From Streptacidiphilus sp. P02-A3a (lineage in GTDB: Bacteria > Actinomycetota > Actinomycetes > Streptomycetales > Streptomycetaceae): DNA of 64,000 nucleotides. Under the pieces are notes generated by a model. The model was not told where the DNA came from and searched no databases. It saw only the letters and a list, made by a program, of their open reading frames with translations. The translations under genes and the position numbers were made by a program. Location of the stretch: assembly GCF_014084105.1 (NCBI RefSeq), contig NZ_CP048289.1:8007922-8071921 (forward strand), given 5' to 3'. Below, piece by piece: positions 31,459 through 37,962 of this stretch (positions within the stretch are counted from its first letter, which is position 1; each line of letters opens with the position of its first letter).

Positions 31459-31503
31459 AACTACTTGGACTTCCTAGTAATTTACTCGGACGTCCAAGTA
31501 GTT
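31459..31503. promoter_or_regulatory. Double palindromic operator upstream of icmA
   Basis: A nearly perfect 45-bp palindrome with outer arms aactacttggac (31459-31470) and gtccaagtagtt (31492-31503). It resolves into two adjacent 18-bp dyads, tacttggacttcctagta (31462-31479) and tactcggacgtccaagta (31483-31500), consensus TACTYGGACNTCCWAGTA. It ends 27 nt before the icmA start, where the promoter should be, so a dimeric regulator bound twice would repress transcription. Likely binder: a TetR-family protein. Confidence 0.8.
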
Positions 31504-31540
31504 GTCGATGCGGGCGGCGGGGTCGCCCGTAAAGCGGGGG

Positions 31541-31882
31541 TCAGACCTTGGCGAGCTCCAGCTGCTCCTCCGCCGCGACCTGCTCGTCGATCTGCCGCAT
31601 CACCTTGCGCTCGGCGATGAAGGAGCAGGTGGGGATGGTCCCGGCGAGGATGACGAAGGCCATCTTCTTGATCGGCCAGCCCATCTTGTTGCCGACCGAG
31701 AAGGCCAGCACCACGTAGATCATGTAGGCCCAGCCGTGGATGGTGCCGACGATGGCCACCGCGATCTCGGCGGTGCCGAAGCCGTACCAGGCGATGCAGG
31801 AGGCGCAGAGCAGGATCAGGCCCACGCCGGTGATGTACGCGAAGACGCGGTAAGCGGTGAGCAGAGGGGAGGACTTCTTCAC
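31541..31882 (-). CDS. DUF3817 family membrane protein
   Basis: A 113-aa inner-membrane protein with three hydrophobic segments: YRVFAYITGVGLILLCASCI, IAVAIVGTIHGWAYMIYVVL and MAFVILAGTIPTCSFIAERK. The IHGWAYMIY core and the terminal IPTCSFIAER are DUF3817 hallmarks. The C-terminus is charged (QIDEQVAAEEQLELAKV). Function is unknown. GTG start. A paralog lies two genes away on the other side of a MarR gene (shared pattern VHG/IHG, IP..xFxAER). Downstream on the same strand is icmA, but the operator-bearing gap between them suggests separate control. Confidence 0.8.
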   Translation of the reverse strand: MKKSSPLLTAYRVFAYITGVGLILLCASCIAWYGFGTAEIAVAIVGTIHGWAYMIYVVLAFSVGNKMGWPIKKMAFVILAGTIPTCSFIAERKVMRQIDEQVAAEEQLELAKV

Positions 31883-32091
31883 GACGGGCCTCGCAGTGCG
31901 GTGGGCGGCACGGTACGTCCGGGCTCGGGTACCGACGGAAAAAGAGCGTAGCCGCCCAAAATTCGATCACTGGCACCGCCCCGCGGCAGCCTTACCCGCC
32001 CGCATGACGCAGATCACCCTCCCGAGTGGCGCCCGGTCCGGAGCGGCCGTAACCCGGACGGGTTCACCGGCAGGATCCGAAAGGCAGGCCC

Positions 32092-32616
32092 CTAGGCGTC
32101 GGCGGGCGGGGTGAAGTCGCCGGCGGCTATCCGCAGCGGGCGGAGCACCTCGAACAGCTCCCGGCAGGCGGCCTCGTCGTAGCCGCTCAGGCCGAAGTCC
32201 ATGGCCATGAGCTCCCGGGTGGCCGCCTCGACCACCACCCGGCCGCGCTCGGTGATCGCCGCCAGCACCCCCCGGCCGTCCAGCGGGTTGGGGCGGCGGA
32301 CCACCAGGCCGGACTTCTCCAGCCGGTCCACGGTGTTGGTGACGCTGGTCGGGTGCACCATCAGCCGCTCGCCGATCTTCGACAGCGGCAGTTCCCCGGC
32401 CTGGCTGAAGGTCAGCAGCACCAGCGCCTCGTACCGGGCGAAGGTCAGCCCGTACGGCTTGACCACGGCGTCCACCTGCGCCAGCAGGATCTGCTGGGCC
32501 CGCATGATCGAGGTGATGGCCACCATCGAGGGGACCCCGCCCCAGCGCCGGGCCCAGAGCTCGTCGGCGCGGGCGATGGGGTCGAAGGACAGGCTCAGCG
32601 GCTTTGGCACGCCCAC
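32092..32616 (-). CDS. MarR family transcriptional regulator
   Basis: A 174-aa winged-helix regulator. After PKPLSLSFDPIARADELW, the first helix SMVAITSIMRAQQILLAQVD and the winged helix (LTFARYEALVLLTFSQAGEL, LSKIGERLMVHPTSVTNTV, DRLEKSGLVVRRPNPLDGRG, wing LAAITERGRVVVEAA) are clear. The recognition helix and DGRG wing are intact, so it should bind DNA. The GTG at 32616 was used; a GTG two codons on (32610) would lie 6 nt after a candidate -10 (TACGGT) and would give a leaderless mRNA. It is flanked by two DUF3817 membrane-protein genes on the same strand, which may form one regulated group. Confidence 0.88.
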   Translation of the reverse strand: MGVPKPLSLSFDPIARADELWARRWGGVPSMVAITSIMRAQQILLAQVDAVVKPYGLTFARYEALVLLTFSQAGELPLSKIGERLMVHPTSVTNTVDRLEKSGLVVRRPNPLDGRGVLAAITERGRVVVEAATRELMAMDFGLSGYDEAACRELFEVLRPLRIAAGDFTPPADA

Positions 32617-32698
32617 ACCGTACCGGCCGGAGCGCGACCGCGCGGTACCGGCCGAATGGTGGATGGATGGCGCGTGGACCGGCGGTGTCCGGTACGGG

Positions 32699-33016
32699 TC
32701 AGGCCGTGGCCGGGACCGGGCCGTAGCCCTCGCGCTCCTCCTTGGCCATCAGCCGCTCCGCGTAGAAGCCGCCCAGCGGGATGACCGAGAGCAGCAGGAT
32801 CCAGGCCGCGCGCCACAGGCTCCAGCGCTGCCGCCGCCAGGCCTCCAGACCGAAGAGCATGTAGCAGGTCCACAGGATGCCGTGGACCATGCCGAGCACC
32901 GGCACCGCGTTGAAGCTGGTGGTGCTCTTGAGCACGACGCAGACCAGCAGCAGGACGAAGGACAGCCCCTCGGGCATGGACACCAGCCGCAGGCGGTGGA
33001 CGGCGTTGTTCTTCAC
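32699..33016 (-). CDS. DUF3817 family membrane protein (second copy)
   Basis: A 105-aa membrane protein with three hydrophobic helices: MPEGLSFVLLLVCVVLKST, VPVLGMVHGILWTCYMLFGL and RAAWILLLSVIPLGGFYAER. It shares the family core (GxVHG..., IP..xFxAER) with the DUF3817 protein on the far side of the MarR gene. GTG at 33016 chosen because GAGGAG lies 6 nt upstream; a GTG six codons earlier lacks a box. Function unknown. It is divergent from the DUF2127 gene. Confidence 0.8.
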   Translation of the reverse strand: MKNNAVHRLRLVSMPEGLSFVLLLVCVVLKSTTSFNAVPVLGMVHGILWTCYMLFGLEAWRRQRWSLWRAAWILLLSVIPLGGFYAERLMAKEEREGYGPVPATA

Positions 33017-33153
33017 GGGGGTCTCCTCGGGCACGGCGGCGAACGTCCTCCAGTATCACCGACCCCCGCCGCCGCATCGGCGACGGGGCGGCGGAGGCCC
33101 GGCGGCTATTCTCAGCTTTCACAACCGATTCCCAACGACGGGGGGCCACCGCG

Positions 33154-33975
33154 ATGAAACGGGACTGGGACCGGCGAACCTGCGCGCGCCGCGGGCACGT
33201 CACCTACGCGCCGACCGAACCCTGGCTGAACGAGCGGCTGCGGACCCGGACCGCGCTCGGCGAGGCCTGGCGCTGCCTGCGCTGCGGCGACTTCACCCTG
33301 GGCGAGCCGCACGGCACCGGGAAGGCCGAGGACGCGCCGCTGGTGCCCCGCGGCAAGGCGCTGCGGGACCGTTTCATCCTGCGGCTGCTGGCCGTGGAGC
33401 GGCTGGTGCGCGGCGCGCTGATAGTCCTGATCGCGTACGCGGTCTGGCGGTTCAGCAACAGCCAGACCGCCGTGCAGCAGCTGTTCAACAAGGATCTGAC
33501 GCTGCTGCGGCCGATAGCCGTGCACTTCCACTACGACCTGGACCACTCGCCGATCGTCGGGACGATCCAGAAGACGTTCAGCTACCACCGGTCCACGCTG
33601 GTGGCCACCGCCGCGGCGCTGCTCGCCTACGCGCTGATCGAGATCGTCGAGGCCTTCGGCCTGTGGGCGGCCAAGCGCTGGGCGGAGTACCTGACGGTGG
33701 TCGCCACGGCGGCGTTCCTGCCGCTGGAGGTTTACGAGCTCACCGAGAAGGTGAGTTACCTGAAGGTGGGGACGCTGCTGCTGAACCTGTTGGCGGTGCT
33801 CTACATCCTGCTCGCCAAGCGGCTGTTCGGACTGCGCGGGGGCGCGGCGGCGTTCGAGGCGGAGCGGCACGGCGCCTCCCTGCTGGAGGTGGAGACCTCG
33901 GCGGGCGCGCTCACCACGGACGGCGCGGAACTCCCGGCGGCACGCGGCGAGTCGGTCGGTCGCGGCGGGTCCTGA
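33154..33975 (+). CDS. DUF2127 family integral membrane protein
   Basis: A 273-aa protein whose N-terminal cytosolic part contains a small Cys pair (WRCLRCGDFTLG) reminiscent of a zinc ribbon knuckle, with a further Cys at residue 10. Four hydrophobic segments follow: VRGALIVLIAYAVWRF, LVATAAALLAYALIEIVEAF, EYLTVVATAAFLPLEVYEL and TLLLNLLAVLYILLAKRLF. The distribution and the LIEIVEAFGLW motif match DUF2127. Function unknown. A candidate -10 (TATTCT, 33107-33112) and a G-rich leader precede the ATG. The C-terminal tail is hydrophilic. The following MarR gene has its own promoter. Confidence 0.78.
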   Translation: MKRDWDRRTCARRGHVTYAPTEPWLNERLRTRTALGEAWRCLRCGDFTLGEPHGTGKAEDAPLVPRGKALRDRFILRLLAVERLVRGALIVLIAYAVWRFSNSQTAVQQLFNKDLTLLRPIAVHFHYDLDHSPIVGTIQKTFSYHRSTLVATAAALLAYALIEIVEAFGLWAAKRWAEYLTVVATAAFLPLEVYELTEKVSYLKVGTLLLNLLAVLYILLAKRLFGLRGGAAAFEAERHGASLLEVETSAGALTTDGAELPAARGESVGRGGS

Positions 33976-34058
33976 GCGGGCGTCCACTCGGTGGGGCCAC
34001 TCGATCGGGTGGCCCCGGGAACGGCGGGCCCCAGCGACGACCGTCCGCCATCCGGAAT

Positions 34059-34096
34059 GTTGTCCAATATTCAACTTCTACGGGTACAATGGGCGC
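34059..34096 (+). promoter_or_regulatory. Leaderless promoter with overlapping palindrome, MarR gene
   Basis: A -35-like ttgtcc (34061-34066) and -10 tacaat (34085-34090) are 18 bp apart, and the ATG follows 6 nt after the -10, so transcription should start at the start codon. The -35 is covered by gttgtccaatattcaac (34059-34075), with gttg/caac ends, a likely autoregulatory MarR site. Confidence 0.65.
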
Positions 34097-34621
34097 ATGG
34101 ACACTACAACTGCCGCCCTCCCCGCCGAGGTCGCCTCCGGCGAGGACCCGACCGGCGCGGACTCTCCCTGGCTGACCGCCGAGGAACAGCGGCTCTGGCG
34201 TGCCCATCTGGAGGTCAGTCGGCTGCTCATGTACCAGCTGGAGCGCGAGCTCCAGGTGTACGGCCTGGCCACCAACGACTACACGATCCTGGTCGAGCTC
34301 TCCGAGGCGCCGCTGCGCCGGATGCGGATGACCGACCTGGCCACGGCCACGCTCCAGTCCAAGAGCAGGCTGTCGCACCAGATCACCCGGATGGAGACGG
34401 CCGGACTGGTCGTCCGCGAGGGCTGCCCGGGCGACCGGCGCGGGCTCTACGCGGTGCTGACCGAACAGGGCTGGGAGATGATGCGCAGGCTCGCGCCCAC
34501 CCATGTCCGCAGCGTCCGCGAGCACTTCATCGACCGGCTGGACCCGGACCAGATCGCCGCCATGTACGAGGCGCTGGCCCCGATCGCCACGCACCTGCGG
34601 GAGCTGCGCGGCCGGGCCTGA
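34097..34621 (+). CDS. MarR family transcriptional regulator
   Basis: A 174-aa regulator with an acidic N-terminus, then the MarR winged-helix domain: RLLMYQLERELQVYGLATND, YTILVELSEAPLRRMRMTDL, recognition helix TLQSKSRLSHQITRMETAGL and wing EGCPGDRRGLYAVLTEQG. The C-terminal dimer helices are complete (VREHFIDRLDPDQIAAMYEA). No Cys sits in the N-terminal sensor position, so it is not an OhrR-type oxidant sensor; effectors are probably small aromatic or lipophilic compounds, as in the family. Its promoter appears leaderless and overlaps a palindrome. It converges on meaB 13 nt away. Confidence 0.88.
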   Translation: MDTTTAALPAEVASGEDPTGADSPWLTAEEQRLWRAHLEVSRLLMYQLERELQVYGLATNDYTILVELSEAPLRRMRMTDLATATLQSKSRLSHQITRMETAGLVVREGCPGDRRGLYAVLTEQGWEMMRRLAPTHVRSVREHFIDRLDPDQIAAMYEALAPIATHLRELRGRA

Positions 34622-34634
34622 GGCGCCCCCGCGG

Positions 34635-35600
34635 TCAGCCCCCGGCGGCGGTGGTGACCCCGGCCACCAGCTCGTCCGCCGCCGCGTACGGGTCGAGCCG
34701 ACCGGCCGCGACCCTGCCCGCCAGGGCGTCCAGCCGCCGGTCGCCGCGCAGGTCGCCGAAGCGCTGCCGGAGCGCGGTGACCGCGATCGTCTCCACCTCC
34801 TGCGCCGCCCGGCGCCGCCGCCGCAGCGCCAGCTCACCGTGCTCGTCCATCCACAGCCGGTGCTTCTCCAGCGCCTCGACCAGTTCGTCGACGCCCTCGC
34901 CGCGCGCGGCCACGGTCTTCACGATCGGCGGACGCCAGTCCCCCGCCGACCGGGCCTCGCCGAGGCCGAGCATGTGGTTGAGCTCACGGGCGGTGGCGTC
35001 CGCGCCGTCCCGGTCGGCCTTGTTGACCACGTAGACGTCGCCGATCTCCAGGATGCCCGCCTTGGCGGCCTGGATGCCGTCGCCCATGCCCGGCGCCAGC
35101 AGCACCACCGTCGTGTCGGCCTGCGCCGCGATCTCCACCTCGGACTGGCCCACGCCGACGGTCTCCACCAGCACCACCTCGCACCCGGCCGCGTCCAGCA
35201 CCCGGATCGCCTGCGGGGCGGACCAGGCCAGACCGCCCAGGTGGCCGCGGGTGGCCATGGACCGGATGAAGACCTCCGGGTCGGTCGCGTGCTCCTGCAT
35301 CCGGACCCGGTCGCCGAGCAGCGCGCCGCCGGAGAACGGCGAGGAGGGGTCCACCGCGAGCACCCCGACCCGTCGGCCGAGCTTGCGGTAGGCGCTGACC
35401 AGGGCCGAGGTGGAGGTGGACTTGCCGACACCGGGCGAACCGGTCAGGCCGACCACGTAGGCGTTGCCGGTCAGCGGGGCGAGCGCGGCCATCACCTCCC
35501 GCAGCTGCGGGGAGGCGCCCTCGACCAGTGAGATCAGCCGCGCCACCGCGCGCGGGCGACCGGCCCGGGCCTGCTCGACCAGCGTGGCGACGTCTGACAT
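34635..35600 (-). CDS. meaB: MeaB-type GTPase chaperone of B12-dependent acyl-CoA mutases
   Basis: Guards and reactivates AdoCbl-dependent mutases by gating cofactor loading. The 321-aa G3E P-loop GTPase shows Walker A GLTGSPGVGKST (residues ~51-62), Mg-binding DPSSPFSGGALLGDRVRM, Walker B VVLVETVGVGQSE, base-recognition VVNKADRDG, and the MeaB C-terminal arm (LRQRFGDLRGD region). ATG at 35600 was chosen because the family N-terminus (SDVATLVEQARAGRPRAVAR) starts there, with GGGAGAG upstream. It lies downstream of the thiolase gene on the same strand; methylmalonyl-CoA epimerase is divergent from that gene. The mutase partner (methylmalonyl-CoA mutase elsewhere, or IcmA 3 kb away) is not adjacent. 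Confidence 0.93.
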   Translation of the reverse strand: MSDVATLVEQARAGRPRAVARLISLVEGASPQLREVMAALAPLTGNAYVVGLTGSPGVGKSTSTSALVSAYRKLGRRVGVLAVDPSSPFSGGALLGDRVRMQEHATDPEVFIRSMATRGHLGGLAWSAPQAIRVLDAAGCEVVLVETVGVGQSEVEIAAQADTTVVLLAPGMGDGIQAAKAGILEIGDVYVVNKADRDGADATARELNHMLGLGEARSAGDWRPPIVKTVAARGEGVDELVEALEKHRLWMDEHGELALRRRRRAAQEVETIAVTALRQRFGDLRGDRRLDALAGRVAAGRLDPYAAADELVAGVTTAAGG

Positions 35601-35716
35601 CAGCGGGACTCTCCCGGAGCGGTAGTGGGGAAGCGGTAGTGGGGAAACGGAACACGGCCGACGCCGGTGGCGCGGGGCTCGACCCCGCGCCACCGGCCCG
35701 GCCGGAGCACGAACGG

Positions 35717-36919
35717 CTACGGCACCCGGACGATCAGGGCGTCGCCCTGCCCGCCGCCGCCGCACAGCGCCGCCGCACCGGTGCCGCCGCCGCGGCGCTT
35801 GAGCTCCAGCGCCAGGGTCAGCACCAGCCGCGCGCCGGACATGCCGATCGGGTGGCCGAGCGCGATCGCGCCGCCGTTGACGTTGACCTTCTCCAGCGGG
35901 ATGCCCAGGTCCTTGACCGACTGCGCGGCGACGGCCGCGAAGGCCTCGTTGATCTCGACCAGGTCGAGGTCGTCGACGCCGATCCCCTCCTTGTCCAGCG
36001 CGTGCTTGATCGCGTTGGACGGCTGCGAGTGGAGCGTGTTGTCCGGACCGGCGACGTTGCCGTGCGCGCCGATCTCGGCGATCCACTCCAGGCCCAGCTC
36101 CTCGGCCTTGGCCCTGCTCATCACCACCACCGCGGCGGCCCCGTCGGAGATCTGCGAGGAGGTCCCGGCGGTGATCGTGCCGTCCTTGTTGAACGCCGGG
36201 CGCAGCCGGGCCAGGATCTCGACCGTGGTGTCGCCGCGGATCCCCTCGTCCTCGCTGACCAGCACCGGGTCGCCCTTGCGCTGCGGGATCGACACCGGCG
36301 TGATCTCGGCCTCGAAGGCGCCGTTCTTCTGCGCGGCGGCGGCCAGCTGGTGCGAGCGGGCGGCGAGCGCGTCCTGCTCCTCGCGGCTGATGCCGAGCCG
36401 GGTGTTGTGGGTGTCGGTCGACTCCCCCATCGGGATGTGCTCGAAGGCGTCGGTCAGGCCGTCGTGGGCCATCGAGTCGAGCAGCTCCACCGCGCCGTAC
36501 TTGTAGCCCTCACGGGACTTGGGCAGCAGGTGCGGCGCGTTGGTCATCGACTCCTGGCCGCCGGCCACGATCACGTCGAACTCGCCCGCCCGGATCAGCT
36601 GGTCGGCGAGCGCGATGGCGTCCAGGCCCGAGAGGCAGACCTTGTTGACGGTGAGCGCCGGGACGTTCATCGGGATCCCGGCCTTGACGGCGGCCTGGCG
36701 GGCGGGGATCTGACCCGCTCCGGCCTGCAGCACCTGACCCATGATCACGTACTGGACCTGCTCGCCGGTGATCCCGGCCCGCTCCATTGCGGCCTTGATG
36801 GCGACACCGCCGAGGTCCGAGCCGCTGAGGCCCTTGAGGGAGCCCAGCAGGCGCCCCATCGGGGTGCGGGCACCGGCGACGATCACGGAGGTGGTGGCGT
36901 TGTCTGCGCTTCTGCTCAT
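35717..36919 (-). CDS. Acetyl-CoA C-acetyltransferase (thiolase)
   Basis: Condenses two acetyl-CoA to acetoacetyl-CoA or cleaves the product. The 400-aa biosynthetic-type thiolase has the nucleophilic Cys at about residue 95 ([15 protein letters not shown]), the [13 protein letters not shown] motif, [12 protein letters not shown] with NEAF, the catalytic His in [16 protein letters not shown] and the second Cys in [15 protein letters not shown] at 36919 has an AAAGGGG box. Together with meaB and the epimerase it places this locus in short-chain acyl-CoA metabolism, consistent with the ethylmalonyl-CoA or propionate routes of streptomycetes. It could also provide acetoacetyl-CoA for polyhydroxybutyrate or polyketide starters. 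Confidence 0.92.
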   Translation of the reverse strand: MSRSADNATTSVIVAGARTPMGRLLGSLKGLSGSDLGGVAIKAAMERAGITGEQVQYVIMGQVLQAGAGQIPARQAAVKAGIPMNVPALTVNKVCLSGLDAIALADQLIRAGEFDVIVAGGQESMTNAPHLLPKSREGYKYGAVELLDSMAHDGLTDAFEHIPMGESTDTHNTRLGISREEQDALAARSHQLAAAAQKNGAFEAEITPVSIPQRKGDPVLVSEDEGIRGDTTVEILARLRPAFNKDGTITAGTSSQISDGAAAVVVMSRAKAEELGLEWIAEIGAHGNVAGPDNTLHSQPSNAIKHALDKEGIGVDDLDLVEINEAFAAVAAQSVKDLGIPLEKVNVNGGAIALGHPIGMSGARLVLTLALELKRRGGGTGAAALCGGGGQGDALIVRVP

Positions 36920-37127
36920 GGTGGTCGAGCCCCTTTGCTGCGACGGTCCTGGGCGCTGCGCTGCCACGGTCACCGCGGTCCAGGGAGAGGGTTTTCGCTC
37001 AATGTACCCACGCGTAACGTGCTCGTCACGGGCCGAAGGGTGTGATCACGGGCACGGTGGGAACAGGTTCCCCCGGACCGTCGCGCTGCGGTGCACTGGT
37101 GTGCCACGCCCTGAAGGAGAGACTTCC

Positions 37128-37565
37128 ATGCTCACACGTATCGACCATATCGGGATCGCCTGCTTCGATCTGGATCGCACCGTCGAGTTCTACCGTGCCA
37201 CCTACGGGTTCGAGGTGTTCCACACCGAGGTGAACGAGGAGCAGGGCGTCCGCGAGGCGATGCTGAAGATCAACGACACCGGCGACGGCGGTGCCTCGTA
37301 CCTCCAGCTGCTGGAGTCCGTGCGGGAGGACTCCGCGGTCGGCAAGTGGCTGGCGAAGAACGGCGAGGGCGTGCACCACATCGCCTTCGGCACCGCCGAC
37401 GTCGACACCGACTCGGAGGAGATCCGCGACAAGGGCATCCGGGTGCTCTACGAGCAGCCCCGGATCGGCTCCATGGGGTCCAGGATCACCTTCCTGCACC
37501 CCAAGGACTGCGGCGGGGTGCTCACCGAGCTGGTGACCGCGGCCGACCCCGGAGCGCACGAGTAG
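37128..37565 (+). CDS. mce: Methylmalonyl-CoA epimerase (VOC family)
   Basis: Interconverts (2R)- and (2S)-methylmalonyl-CoA. The 145-aa VOC-fold protein contains two beta-alpha-beta-beta-beta modules with the metal ligands in place: His7 (RIDHIGIACFDL), the central Glu region SYLQLLESV, His in GVHHIAFG and the terminal Glu in GGVLTELVTA. Length is typical. ATG was chosen over a long upstream open frame because AAGGAG lies 8 nt before it and the family starts at this Met. It is divergent from the thiolase gene across a 208-nt promoter region containing a short palindrome gggaac-ag-gttccc (37059-37072). Confidence 0.93.
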   Translation: MLTRIDHIGIACFDLDRTVEFYRATYGFEVFHTEVNEEQGVREAMLKINDTGDGGASYLQLLESVREDSAVGKWLAKNGEGVHHIAFGTADVDTDSEEIRDKGIRVLYEQPRIGSMGSRITFLHPKDCGGVLTELVTAADPGAHE

Positions 37566-37962
37566 CACCGCCGGACGGGTACTTCGGCCCCGGGCACGCC
37601 GCCCCGGTCGTCACCGAACGAACCCGCCGGTAACCTGAGGCAACAGCCGTACCCCCCTGCACATCGGCCCCATGACGTGAGAAAATGCCCCAGTGCCGCG
37701 GTCCCGTGGCCGTCGGCGCTGCCAGGTGGCGGCTGCTCGACGGGACAGGACGCGCTAGCGTGCCGTTGTCAGAGCGGGCGCGGCCAGGGGCACCTCGTCC
37801 ACGGGCCGGGGGAAGGCGGGGGCGGCGTCGGGTTTCGCCGTGATCTGTCACCATTGACCGCAGAGCACGAGTTCATCATGGAGCTCACTCGAACGGCGGA
37901 ACGGGTGTCACCCGTTCCGTACGTGAGTGGCGACCCGACCAGGAGACGGATGGGACCGCGGC
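37566..37962. promoter_or_regulatory. Intergenic region upstream of scy with a 10-bp hairpin
   Basis: No gene seen in about 400 nt. The main element is a perfect inverted repeat cggaacgggt-gtc-acccgttccg (37897-37919), with a 3-nt loop, 44 nt before the chosen scy start and 7 nt before an alternative upstream GTG. A -10-like tagcgt occurs further upstream near 37760. The hairpin may be an operator or an mRNA structure controlling scy translation. Confidence 0.55.
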
